This document shows, piece by piece, positions 56,174-64,000 of a stretch of DNA of 64,000 nucleotides. Numbering within the stretch: position 1 is the stretch's first letter; each line of letters starts with the position of its first letter. Origin of the DNA: Silicimonas sp. GTDB lineage: Bacteria > Pseudomonadota > Alphaproteobacteria > Rhodobacterales > Rhodobacteraceae. Where the stretch lies: the NCBI GenBank assembly GCA_022824525.1, contig JAJDZT010000055.1:1-64000 (forward strand), read 5' to 3'. The position numbers and the translations under genes were made by a program. The notes beneath the pieces are model-generated. The model had not been told where the DNA came from and made no database searches. It was given only the letters and a program-made list of their open reading frames with translations.

Positions 56174-57093
56174 CGGTCGATTCAGATGGGTACGCCTGGT
56201 GGTATGTTGATGGCATCAGCGCCGATCGGAGGCGAGCCGTATCCGTAATCGCCTTCATAGGCTCGGTTTTCTCGCCGTGGTATCGCTGGTCGGGTCGGCG
56301 AGACCCACACAACCATGTCTGTATCAACGTCGCGACATACGGACCCGGCGGGCGCTTCACCATGACAGACAGAGGTCGCCCCGCCCTGCGACAACGCAAA
56401 AACGAATTCACGGTCGGCCCATCATCGTTGTCCTGGGATGGCGCCAAACTGACCATCGATATCGATGAAATCGGAGCTTTACCTTTGGTGTCGCGGGTCC
56501 GCGGACAAATCACTTTGACACCGAAAGCTGTGACGGATGCGGAAGTCGCACTTACGGAAGACGGCAGCCATATCTGGCGACCTTTTGCGCCAGTCGCAGA
56601 CATCCGTGTCGATCTGGAAGCAAAAGGCTGGCAATGGGATGGTCACGGATACTTCGATGCCAACTTCGGCACTCGTGCATTAGAGGCCGATTTCGATACA
56701 TGGACTTGGGGTCGTTATCCAACAAAGAACGGTGCCACATGCTTCTATGACGCAAGACGACGCAATGGCACGGATCTCGCAACGTCGCTTGCTTTCGACA
56801 TGTCGGGCAAAGTGACTGAAGCTCCCGCGCCACCAAAGGCGCCTATTCGACGATCGCTGTGGGCAGTGGCGAGAGAAACGCGTGCCGACCCAGGCTACAG
56901 ACCGCATCAGGCAATGCCGATGCTGGATGCGCCGTTCTACACAAGATCCATGGTCCGAACATCCCTGAATGGCCAAGAGACAGTCGGTGTGCACGAAGCG
57001 CTCGATCTCAGGCGGTTTCGATCCAATCTACTAATGCCAATGATTGCGGTTCGCGTGCCGCGAAGGCGCAACTGGCACTTCGATGAGAATTAG
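56155..57093 (+). CDS. crtC: Acyclic carotenoid 1,2-hydratase; start not resolved
   Basis: Hydrates the terminal double bond of neurosporene/lycopene-type carotenoids. From GPRFDLTVDSDGYAWWYVDG (given here as the left end) the frame runs 312 residues to 57093, with VIAFIGSVFSPWYRW, DPHNHVCINVATYGPGGRF, and late GHGYFDANFGTRALEADF...WTWGR, all typical of CrtC. No ATG, GTG or TTG lies near this left end: upstream the nearest is ATG 55870 (95 codons away, deep in crtD) and downstream ATG 56362, which would cut off conserved sequence. See findings. It converges with tspO and overlaps it by four bases. Confidence 0.9.
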   Translation, partial: GPRFDLTVDSDGYAWWYVDGISADRRRAVSVIAFIGSVFSPWYRWSGRRDPHNHVCINVATYGPGGRFTMTDRGRPALRQRKNEFTVGPSSLSWDGAKLTIDIDEIGALPLVSRVRGQITLTPKAVTDAEVALTEDGSHIWRPFAPVADIRVDLEAKGWQWDGHGYFDANFGTRALEADFDTWTWGRYPTKNGATCFYDARRRNGTDLATSLAFDMSGKVTEAPAPPKAPIRRSLWAVARETRADPGYRPHQAMPMLDAPFYTRSMVRTSLNGQETVGVHEALDLRRFRSNLLMPMIAVRVPRRRNWHFDEN

Positions 57094-57563
57094 GTTGTCG
57101 GCTGTTCTGTCCGACCAGGATTGAGACGTAGAACAGAAAGGTTGAGAGCGCCCGCTGTCGTGACCCAAGCGAGATACGGCAGGAATAATAACCCGGCGAT
57201 CCAATCAAGCTGCCAGAGGGCTATCATGCAGGCCGCAACGGAAACCCAAAGGCCGGCCAATACAACAAGTCCGCCGCGCATGTTTTTCAGCCCGAAGAAA
57301 ACAGGAGTCCAAAGAGTATTCAAAGCGATTTGCAAAGCCCAAAGCGCGAGCGCAAGTCCGCTCCCCTCCAAGCCTGCAACACGAGCACCAGCAGCCGACA
57401 TGCAAATGTAAAGTGTCGTCCACGCCACCGGAAACAACCAATTGGGAGGTGTCCAGCTCGGCTTGTTCAAAGACCGATACCACTCTCCCGGCTGGAACAT
57501 TGCGCCGGTTGCCCCAGCGGCCATGCATGCGCAGAAAAAGATCGCGAAGTATACCCAGATCAT
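57090..57563 (-). CDS. tspO: TspO/MBR (tryptophan-rich sensory protein)
   Basis: 157 aa with five membrane helices. Motifs include LNKPSWTPPNWLFPVAWTTLYICM, ALNTLWTPVFFGLKNM and PYLAWVTTAGALNLSVLRLN. Rhodobacter sphaeroides TspO lies in the PGC and helps control photosynthesis genes by tetrapyrrole efflux or sensing. The ATG overlaps the crtB stop by four bases, so it is the third gene of crtI-crtB-tspO. Confidence 0.95.
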   Translation of the reverse strand: MIWVYFAIFFCACMAAGATGAMFQPGEWYRSLNKPSWTPPNWLFPVAWTTLYICMSAAGARVAGLEGSGLALALWALQIALNTLWTPVFFGLKNMRGGLVVLAGLWVSVAACMIALWQLDWIAGLLFLPYLAWVTTAGALNLSVLRLNPGRTEQPTT

Positions 57564-58588
57564 CCGCTCATCCCCGACTGCTCGGCATCGCCACGCATCA
57601 GGTCTTGTCGCTTCAGACTGGCGAGTGCGTCCGTCACTGTATCGCTCCAGTGCGCAGGTTCAGGATCAGCAGCGGCGTCGACGAGAAAGGCCGTCTCAGG
57701 CAAAGGCTTGGCGTGGATCATGGGAGAGCGCGGCATAACAACCGTCATGGAGCTACGCGCCATGGACCAACCTGCAAGCATCGCTTTCTGGGACTTGGTT
57801 GTGACCGCGCGCGCGTCGACGGAATTATGTCCCATACCTTGGAGCCGGGTACCAATTGCAGCATAGATGAAGCGCGCCGCGAAGATTCCCGGCCGGACGG
57901 TCAATGGCAATGAACCAATCCCGGCCTCAGACCTGACGTAAAGGCGCTCAGCCTCGATCAGGAGACGCTTGACCATCGCTCGAACCGCCTTTGTCGCTTG
58001 CGGTTTTCCGAGGAAGTCTTTTGGATCGATCCCTGAGTGTTCCAGCCATTCGAGTGGCAGATAAAGCCGATCCTCCAAAGCATCTTCTCCGACGTCTCTT
58101 GCAATGTTTGTGAATTGCATTGCAACACCGAGGTCAGCTGCCCGGGCCAAAGCGTGACGATCCCGGACGCCCATCAAAACGCACATCATGACGCCGACAG
58201 CACTTGCAACACGCGCGCTGTACGATGTCAGATCGGATAGCGTGGGATACATCCGCATTTCTGCGTCCCAAGCCAGCCCTTCGAGAAGTGCTTCCGGCAA
58301 AGCACGCGGCATATCAAAGCTCTCGATTACGGATGTGAACGCGCGATCTGGTGCGGCGTTACGCGGTCGACCCCCGTAAGCGAGATCGAGCCGCTCTCTC
58401 AGGTCCTCAACCGCTGCACGCTTGCGGCTCGACAGGTCTACCTCGTCATCCGCCAGGCGGCAGAAAGCATAAAGTGCGAGAGCAGGATCTCGAACACGTC
58501 CGGGCAAAAGTCGGGAAGCCGCATGGAATGACAGCGACCCGTGCCGGATCGCCTCTCTGCAATGCTCCATGTCCTTTTGATCTATCAT
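57560..58588 (-). CDS. crtB: Phytoene synthase
   Basis: 342 aa. Couples two GGPP to phytoene. YAFCRLADDEVDLSS carries the first Asp-rich motif and GVAMQFTNIARDVGEDALEDRLYLPLEW the second. The ATG overlaps the crtI stop by four bases. Confidence 0.96.
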   Translation of the reverse strand: MIDQKDMEHCREAIRHGSLSFHAASRLLPGRVRDPALALYAFCRLADDEVDLSSRKRAAVEDLRERLDLAYGGRPRNAAPDRAFTSVIESFDMPRALPEALLEGLAWDAEMRMYPTLSDLTSYSARVASAVGVMMCVLMGVRDRHALARAADLGVAMQFTNIARDVGEDALEDRLYLPLEWLEHSGIDPKDFLGKPQATKAVRAMVKRLLIEAERLYVRSEAGIGSLPLTVRPGIFAARFIYAAIGTRLQGMGHNSVDARAVTTKSQKAMLAGWSMARSSMTVVMPRSPMIHAKPLPETAFLVDAAADPEPAHWSDTVTDALASLKRQDLMRGDAEQSGMSG

Positions 58589-60129
58589 CTTGCTACCACC
58601 GGATCCGGAACCAACTTCGAAAGGACTTCGGCACTGGAAACAACGCCCGGCAAACCCGCGCCCGGATGCGTTCCCGCGCCCACGAGGTAAAGTCCCTCAA
58701 CTTCTTCGCTGACATTGTGCGGGCGGAACCACGCGCTTTGCAGAATGCGTGGTTCGATAGAGAATCCTGCGCCAAGAGGCGACAGATAGCGATCCCTAAA
58801 AGTCTCAGGCGTGAAAACTTCTGAAGCGGTAAGATGTGTGTCTAATCCGGGCAATAGTTGATCTTCGAGGACTTTCTGGACGCGCGCGCGATAGTCTTCC
58901 GCCTTCTCCTTCCAATCCACGACATGCTCGTGACCAAGGTGGGGTACCGGACTCAATGCGTAAAATGTGTCTCCGCCATCTGGTGCGACTGTTGGGTCAG
59001 TCACACTCGGGCGGTGTACGTACAGGCTCATGTCGTCTGAGAGTTTTCCGCGGATGAAGATATCGTCGATCAGACCTTTGTACCGGGGTCCGTTCAGTAT
59101 GGTGTGATGACCAACATCGGGCCACTTTCCCTTAGTGCCCGATGTCCCAAAGTACCAAACGAACAGGCCCATCGACCACCTGGTCCGCTTCAGACGCGAC
59201 GACGTCCAGCGCCGTCTCCTATGATTTCGCAGCAGTCGATCGTAGGTGTGGCCGCTGTCAGCATTTGAGACGATCACGTCAGCGGTCACAATCTCACCGG
59301 TCGCAAGGCGAACTCCGCGGGCGCGTTCCTTGTCGATCAGTATTTCGTCGGCCTCGACACCGAACCTCACTATGCCGCCCTGATTTTCGATCACTCCGAC
59401 CATTGCCTTAGCAATCGCCTCGACACCGCCAATGGCGTAATGGACGCCGAATTCTTTCTCGAGATGACTCACGAGAATGTACATCGACGTTACCCGGAAT
59501 GGATCACCGCCAATGAACAGTGGGTGAAAAGAGAACGCCATCTGTAGGCGTGGATCGCGGAACCTTTTCGCAGCATGCGCTGCGACGGAGCGATCCGCTC
59601 TCAGCCAAGCAAAAGTGGGAAGGACCTTGATCAGCTCCCACAGTTTGTGCATCGACCTGCGCCCCAGGTCCTCAAAGCCAAAGGAATATCGCGCTTCGCT
59701 ATCTTTGAGAAACTTGTCGTACCCTTTGGCATCGCCAGGAGACAGACGTGCCACTTCGGCGCGCATCGCTTCAGTATCCTGACAAGCCGTAAACACGGAC
59801 CCGTCGGGCCAGCGAATTTCATAGAACGGGTCCATGGATCGCAGCTCGACATCTGCGTCAAAATCGCGACCACAAGCCTCCCACAATTCGCGGAAAACCT
59901 TCGGAACAGTGACTATTGTAGGCCCCAAATCGAATCTGTGACCATCCTGCCAAATCGCTGAGCCTCGCCCACCCGGCCCTTCGAGCCGATCAAGCACTGT
60001 GACACGATAGCCCTTGGCGCCTAGCCGCATTGCTGCAGCCAGCCCGCCAAGCCCAGCACCAATAACAATTGCACGCGGCGCAGCGGCTTCAGGCAACAAG
60101 TTAGAGAGAGTCGGATCCGACCGTGTCAT
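58585..60129 (-). CDS. crtI: Phytoene desaturase
   Basis: 514 aa. FAD motif AIVIGAGLGGLAAAMRLGAKGYRVTVLDRLEGPGGR; C-terminal LYLVGAGTHPGAGLPGVVSSAEVLSKL. It makes neurosporene or lycopene; sequence alone does not tell the number of steps. The ATG at 60129 has only a weak ribosome site. Two PpsR operators lie in the gap to crtA. Confidence 0.96.
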   Translation of the reverse strand: MTRSDPTLSNLLPEAAAPRAIVIGAGLGGLAAAMRLGAKGYRVTVLDRLEGPGGRGSAIWQDGHRFDLGPTIVTVPKVFRELWEACGRDFDADVELRSMDPFYEIRWPDGSVFTACQDTEAMRAEVARLSPGDAKGYDKFLKDSEARYSFGFEDLGRRSMHKLWELIKVLPTFAWLRADRSVAAHAAKRFRDPRLQMAFSFHPLFIGGDPFRVTSMYILVSHLEKEFGVHYAIGGVEAIAKAMVGVIENQGGIVRFGVEADEILIDKERARGVRLATGEIVTADVIVSNADSGHTYDRLLRNHRRRRWTSSRLKRTRWSMGLFVWYFGTSGTKGKWPDVGHHTILNGPRYKGLIDDIFIRGKLSDDMSLYVHRPSVTDPTVAPDGGDTFYALSPVPHLGHEHVVDWKEKAEDYRARVQKVLEDQLLPGLDTHLTASEVFTPETFRDRYLSPLGAGFSIEPRILQSAWFRPHNVSEEVEGLYLVGAGTHPGAGLPGVVSSAEVLSKLVPDPVVAR

Positions 60130-60145
60130 GTCTTGACGCTATACC

Positions 60146-60163
60146 TGTCAGTTTGAATTGACA
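60146..60163. promoter_or_regulatory. PpsR/CrtJ-type operator, crtI/crtA gap, crtI side
   Basis: TGT-N12-ACA: TGTCAGTTTGAATTGACA, 16 bases upstream of crtI; close to the perfect palindrome in front of bchC. Confidence 0.8.
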
Positions 60164-60186
60164 ATCTCCCACGAAACCGCTGAAAC

Positions 60187-60204
60187 TGTAAGTGAAAGTT
60201 GACA
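60187..60204. promoter_or_regulatory. PpsR/CrtJ-type operator, crtI/crtA gap, crtA side
   Basis: TGT-N12-ACA: TGTAAGTGAAAGTTGACA, 41 bases from the other site. It contains the TTG at 60199, which is therefore an unlikely start codon for crtA. Confidence 0.78.
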
Positions 60205-60222
60205 GTTACTGGGGAGCCCGCC

Positions 60223-60930
60223 ATCCAAACCGTCACATTGAGCCTTTTTCGATTTGACAGCGTAATGGCGCGCCTTTGGGCATTTGCCATGATGGGGCTT
60301 GCGCGACCGCATATGGCAAAAGTGCCGGATCTTGCGTTCTGGAAGTTGTGTGGTTCGGGAACAGGAGAGGGGTTTACTCCAAAACCGAACACCCGCGTCT
60401 ATGGCATGCTGTGCGTTTGGCCTGACGAAGAAACGGCGAGGCGTGGGCTTGAGCAATCACGCATCTTCGAGCGCTACCGGAACCGAGCTTCCGAGGCATG
60501 GACCGTTTATCTTGCACCCGTCTCCACATGGGGCGCATGGTCAGGCGTTGCCCCTTTCAGCGTTCAGGAACCGGGATACCATGGACCGCTTGCCGCACTC
60601 ACGCGCGCTTCGCTTAGGCCAAGTGCTCTTCTTCGCTTTTGGCAACGCGTTCCTGATATCAGCCGGGTGATTGGGACAGACAGTAATGTCGTCTTCAAAA
60701 TCGGCATAGGAGAAGTGCCGTTCCTCCATCAAGTTACGTTTTCGATCTGGCCTAACACCTCTACTATGGCCGCATTTGCACGTGACAAAACCGGGCCACA
60801 CGCAAAAGCAATCCAAGCGGTGCGTGACGGCGATTGGTTTCGCGAAGAACTCTACGCGCGCTTCCGCATCCTCGGCGACGAAGGAAGCTGGAACGGCGAG
60901 AGCCCACTAAAGGCCCTTCCCACGACATGA
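60223..60930 (+). CDS. crtA: Spheroidene monooxygenase; start codon uncertain
   Basis: About 235 aa heme-type oxygenase that adds the C2 keto group to spheroidene with O2. Typical blocks: TVTLSLFRFDSVMARLWAFAMMGLARPHM, FWKLCGSGTGEGFTPKPNT and VFKIGIGEVPFLHQVTFSIWP. The family N terminus falls on an ATC codon at 60223, which has GGGGAG six bases upstream. Normal start codons in frame are TTG 60199 (inside an operator), TTG 60238 and ATG 60265, none with a good ribosome site. The stop overlaps the bchI ATG by four bases. Confidence 0.92.
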   Translation: MQTVTLSLFRFDSVMARLWAFAMMGLARPHMAKVPDLAFWKLCGSGTGEGFTPKPNTRVYGMLCVWPDEETARRGLEQSRIFERYRNRASEAWTVYLAPVSTWGAWSGVAPFSVQEPGYHGPLAALTRASLRPSALLRFWQRVPDISRVIGTDSNVVFKIGIGEVPFLHQVTFSIWPNTSTMAAFARDKTGPHAKAIQAVRDGDWFREELYARFRILGDEGSWNGESPLKALPTT

Positions 60931-61931
60931 CAACTGCCTTCCCTTTTTCTGCGATCGTCGGCCAGGACGATATGAAACGCGCAATGATCCTGACCGCGAT
61001 TGATCCGAAACTAGGCGGTGTGCTGGTGTTCGGCGATCGGGGCACTGGCAAGAGTACAGCGGTTCGGGCCCTCGCGGCGTTGCTCCCGGAAATCACGACT
61101 GTGAGGGGCTGCCCAGTCAACTCCGAAAAGCCGAAAGATGTGCCGAAATGGGCTGAAATAGAGACGAAAGAGACCGTCACAAGGCCCACGCCAGTTGTCG
61201 ACCTTCCGCTGGGCGTCACAGAAGATCGCGTCACAGGAGCGCTCGACATAGAACGCGCGCTCACACAAGGGGAAAAGGCGTTTCAACCCGGCCTCCTTGC
61301 ACACGCAAACCGTGGCTATTTGTACATTGATGAGGTCAACCTTCTCGAGGACCACATCGTCGATCTCCTGCTAGACGTTGCGCAATCAGGTGAGAACGTT
61401 GTCGAGCGTGAAGGTCTGTCCATTCGGCACCCTGCGCGTTTTGTTCTCGTCGGGTCAGGCAACCCTGAAGAAGGCGAACTGCGCCCACAACTGTTGGACC
61501 GCTTCGGGCTATCGGTCGAAGTACGTTCACCCGACCATATCGAGGAGCGGATTGAAGTCATCAAGCGCCGAGATGCATTCGAAACAAACCCGAAAAACTT
61601 TCTTCGTCGATTTCGTCCAAAGGATAAGGAGATCCGCGAACGGATCCTTTTGGCCCGCGAAAACCTTTCCAGCGTGGCAACCAAGAAGCCAATTTTGAGA
61701 GACTGCGCTCAGCTTTGTATTGCCCTTGGTGCAGATGGGCTAAGAGGGGAATTGACTCTTTTGCGTGCCGGGCGTGCGTTGGCGGCTTACCGGGGTGACG
61801 GCACACTAGAGCGAGCGCACCTAAAGGCCGTGGCACCTGTTGCGCTTTCCCACCGTCTGCGCCGAGACCCGCTCGACGAAGCAGGTTCAGCAACCCGTGT
61901 CGCGCGGACTGTCGAAGAGGTTCTGGGGTGA
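60927..61931 (+). CDS. bchI: Magnesium chelatase subunit I (AAA+ ATPase)
   Basis: 334 aa. Walker A FGDRGTGKST at residues 35-44, Walker B GYLYIDEVNLL, and GSGNPEEGELRPQLLDRFGLSVEV with sensor and arginine-finger residues. It forms a hexamer with BchD that drives Mg insertion by BchH. The ATG overlaps the crtA stop, and the stop overlaps the bchD GTG (GTGA). Confidence 0.97.
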   Translation: MTTAFPFSAIVGQDDMKRAMILTAIDPKLGGVLVFGDRGTGKSTAVRALAALLPEITTVRGCPVNSEKPKDVPKWAEIETKETVTRPTPVVDLPLGVTEDRVTGALDIERALTQGEKAFQPGLLAHANRGYLYIDEVNLLEDHIVDLLLDVAQSGENVVEREGLSIRHPARFVLVGSGNPEEGELRPQLLDRFGLSVEVRSPDHIEERIEVIKRRDAFETNPKNFLRRFRPKDKEIRERILLARENLSSVATKKPILRDCAQLCIALGADGLRGELTLLRAGRALAAYRGDGTLERAHLKAVAPVALSHRLRRDPLDEAGSATRVARTVEEVLG

Positions 61932-63595
61932 GCCCCGGCCAATTGGCCTGGGAGCGCGCATGTTGTGCGCTTGATTTGTTGGCCGCCAACCCGAAGCGCT
62001 TGAGAGGCATGACTGTTCGCGCGCGTTCCGGCCCAGTTCGTGATGTGTTTCTCGAAGCGTTGACCAAGCGCTTCGGCACCATACAAAAGATACATCCGGC
62101 GATTTCGCGGGATGCCTTGCTTGGCGGACTCGATTTCACCGAGACTCTGGCAACCGGCCGGATAGCAAAGACAAAGGGAGTCCTTGAGCGAGATGGCCTG
62201 CTTGTTCTGGCAATGTCAGAACGTTGTCCGCCAGAGCTGGCGGCAATAATTGGTGCAAGGGTGGACGCCGACGACGAATTCTGTGTCGTACTCCTCGACG
62301 AAGGAAGCGAACCAGACGAAGCCGCACCAACCGCTATATCTGAACGGCTGGCATTTCATGTATCGCTCGACGGAATTGGTCGGTTGGAGGCCAAACCTCC
62401 TCCAAAACGTCGTTCATCGGGGGACTTGGACGAGCACTCGCTGATCGGCAGGAAAGTAGGAAACGATCCAGCACGCGAAAACCTAACTCGGCTTGCAGCG
62501 AAGTTAGGGATCGACACCCTTCGAATTCCCTACCTCGCTCTTCACGCAGCCCGCGCGCACGCAATCTTGGAAGGGCGATCGGACCCAAACTCGGAAGACA
62601 TCCAGAAGGCAGCGGAACTGGTACTTGCACCGCGCGCTCTTCATCTCCCCGAACCGGAGACACCTGAACAAGCGCCGACAGAAAGCAATCCCGAATCAAA
62701 GTCGAATTCAGATGGAGAAACGATTTCTGACGACATGCTCATTGAGGCAGTTCAGGCTGCTCTGCCTCCCGAATTGTTGGAAAACCTGAGAAATAGTCAA
62801 ACATCTCGCGCAACCGGCACCGGTGCCGGTCAACGCAAGAAAGGCAATCGTCGCGGACGGCCAATTCCGTCCCGGCCAGGTCGTATTGACGGGAAGTCAC
62901 GCCTGGACATAATCGCGACGCTTCGGGCTGCTGCGCCCTGGCAAGCGGTCCGTGGTCGGCTCCCCGACGGACCCCTCAAGATCTACCCCTCGGATATCCA
63001 CTTGAAGCGTTACGAGGAACGCTCCGACCGACTGATCGTTTTCGCGGTGGATGCGTCCGGATCGGCTGCCATGGCACGATTGGGCGAAGCAAAAGGCGCC
63101 GTCGAGCTTATGCTCGCAAGGGCTTACGCAACGCGGGATCATGTGGCTTTGATTGCATTCAGGGGTTCCGAAGCCGAACTTCTTTTGCCGCCGACCCGCT
63201 CACTGGTTCAAACGAAAAGGCGCCTAGCGGCTTTACCGGGTGGAGGCGGCACACCACTTGCACACGGTTTGAAAGCCGCCGCAGAGTTAGGCCAACGCGC
63301 TCAGGTCCAAGGGCTTACGCCGACCTTGGCCGTTCTGACGGACGGTCGCGGCAACATCGCATTGGATGGTTCCGCAAACCGGGCAGCCGCCAATACTGAC
63401 GCTGAAACCATGGCCCGATGGATCCGTTCGCTTGGCATACCTGCTGTCGTTATCGATCTCGGCAACCGCCCGCAGGCCGCGTTGGCGACGCTTGCTGCCA
63501 CGATGGACGCGAAATACATTCCACTCCCCCGCGCAACTGCAGAACGCATGCATGACGCGCTTGAAACGGCAATGGATCATGGACTGGGAACGTGA
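61928..63595 (+). CDS. bchD: Magnesium chelatase subunit D
   Basis: 555 aa. An N-terminal AAA-like domain without an intact Walker A, an acidic Pro/Glu/Ser-rich linker (about residues 235-280, EPETPEQAPTESNPESKSNS), and a C-terminal von Willebrand A domain. The MIDAS motif D-A-S-G-S is in FAVDASGSAAMARLGEAKG, with TPTLAVLTDGRGN further on. The GTG start overlaps bchI. Confidence 0.96.
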   Translation: MSPGQLAWERACCALDLLAANPKRLRGMTVRARSGPVRDVFLEALTKRFGTIQKIHPAISRDALLGGLDFTETLATGRIAKTKGVLERDGLLVLAMSERCPPELAAIIGARVDADDEFCVVLLDEGSEPDEAAPTAISERLAFHVSLDGIGRLEAKPPPKRRSSGDLDEHSLIGRKVGNDPARENLTRLAAKLGIDTLRIPYLALHAARAHAILEGRSDPNSEDIQKAAELVLAPRALHLPEPETPEQAPTESNPESKSNSDGETISDDMLIEAVQAALPPELLENLRNSQTSRATGTGAGQRKKGNRRGRPIPSRPGRIDGKSRLDIIATLRAAAPWQAVRGRLPDGPLKIYPSDIHLKRYEERSDRLIVFAVDASGSAAMARLGEAKGAVELMLARAYATRDHVALIAFRGSEAELLLPPTRSLVQTKRRLAALPGGGGTPLAHGLKAAAELGQRAQVQGLTPTLAVLTDGRGNIALDGSANRAAANTDAETMARWIRSLGIPAVVIDLGNRPQAALATLAATMDAKYIPLPRATAERMHDALETAMDHGLGT

Positions 63596-64000
63596 TCTCC
63601 CCAATTGGAGCCTCCCCGAGTTTTCCACGCGGATCGTGAACGGGCCGCATCGCTGGCATGTTCAGATTGCTGGTAACGGTCCTGACATCTTGCTTCTTCC
63701 CGGTGCGGGGGCGTCCACGCATACGTGGCGAGCTCTGATACCAACACTGGCTGGCGCGCACCGTGTCATTGCGCCGGACCTTCCAGGCCAGGGGTTCACT
63801 CAGTCCCCAAATGCCGCGAGATCCGGACTGCCTGAGACAGCTGAAGATCTCTGTTCGCTTGCCCGTGCAGAAGGATGGCGTCCACGTGTTGTCGTCGGAC
63901 ATTCGGCGGGTGCTGCAATTGCACTCGAGCTCTCCGGTGAACTCGAAATACCGAAAGTGGTCGGAATAAATCCAGCGCTCGATAACTTCGAAGGGGTAGC
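63579..64000 (+). CDS. bchO: Mg-chelatase associated alpha/beta hydrolase BchO, cut by the window edge
   Basis: 140 codons up to the right edge, no stop reached. It starts MDWERDLPNWSLPEFSTRIV at the ATG 63579, 17 bases inside the end of bchD. LLLPGAGASTHTWRALIP gives the oxyanion turn and VVVGHSAGAAIALEL the nucleophile elbow (G-H-S-A-G). Its position after bchID identifies BchO, an alpha/beta hydrolase of unclear role, probably in the bacteriochlorophyll pathway. Confidence 0.92.
   Translation, partial: MDWERDLPNWSLPEFSTRIVNGPHRWHVQIAGNGPDILLLPGAGASTHTWRALIPTLAGAHRVIAPDLPGQGFTQSPNAARSGLPETAEDLCSLARAEGWRPRVVVGHSAGAAIALELSGELEIPKVVGINPALDNFEGV

Noticed and set aside
55812..56603. Open frame of 263 codons, minus strand
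   Set aside because: Antisense to the crtD end and crtC; no family.
60199..60222. TTG 60199 as crtA start
   Set aside because: It lies inside the TGT-N12-ACA operator and lacks a ribosome site.

Overview
The window is chromosomal DNA of an alphaproteobacterium of the Rhodobacterales, most likely an aerobic anoxygenic phototroph of the Roseobacter type. The evidence is a nearly complete photosynthesis gene cluster (PGC) from about 19.4 kb to the right edge. It has genes for a type II reaction centre with a bound cytochrome (pufLMC, puhA), LH1 (pufBA), all visible steps of bacteriochlorophyll a synthesis and the spheroidene/spheroidenone carotenoid pathway. The only Mg-protoporphyrin ester cyclase in the window is the O2-dependent AcsF, CrtA is present and pufX is absent, which fits an oxygen-tolerant phototroph. 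No transposase, tRNA, rRNA, CRISPR array or phage gene was seen.

Left flank (1-19.3 kb), housekeeping genes. pyrF and a secreted lipase-like hydrolase, a Hint-domain protein, then on the minus strand an FAD oxidoreductase coupled to an aldo/keto reductase. Next is one long minus-strand operon, xdhA-xdhB-xdhC-ABC ATPase-permease-permease-BMP binding protein. Its genes are joined by 1-4 base overlaps except for the last, and it suggests coupled uptake and oxidation of purines. It is followed by map, sfsA, a divergent set (MoaB/CinA-like, GNAT, OmpA-like) and a LysR regulator.

PGC, left arm (19.4-35.2 kb, minus strand). Transcription runs bchF-bchN-bchB-bchH-bchL-bchM-lhaA-puhA-puhB-puhC-orf98-acsF-puhE-hemA-cytochrome c and ends at a strong hairpin at 19342-19371. 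Nearly every junction is a 1-11 base overlap. The divergent plus-strand arm (35.5-41.7 kb) carries ppaA-ppsR (regulators) and bchG-bch2-bchP-idi.

PGC, right arm (41.8-64 kb). The minus-strand superoperon is crtE-crtF, then bchC-bchX-bchY-bchZ-pufQ-pufB-pufA-pufL-pufM-pufC-dxs. pufB (49 aa) and the right-edge partial gene bchO were found by direct reading. Beyond lie crtD and crtC (plus), crtI-crtB-tspO (minus) and crtA-bchI-bchD-bchO (plus).

Regulation. I found nine exact TGT-N12-ACA PpsR/CrtJ-type operators. They are paired in the bchF/ppaA, crtF/bchC, crtE/crtD and crtI/crtA gaps, with a single one directly in front of bchG. The products form one programme: dxs/idi/crtE supply isoprenoids, hemA and bch genes make bacteriochlorophyll, crt genes make carotenoid, puf/puh genes build the RC-LH1 complex, and PpaA/PpsR set expression by redox or light.

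Most notable observations: PufC has only three heme motifs, the first one having been lost; crtC and crtA have no ordinary start codon where homologous proteins begin; bchB, bchC and bchH start with TTG; there is a 98-codon unknown gene fixed between puhC and acsF; and strong hairpins lie in the puf operon and in front of dxs.
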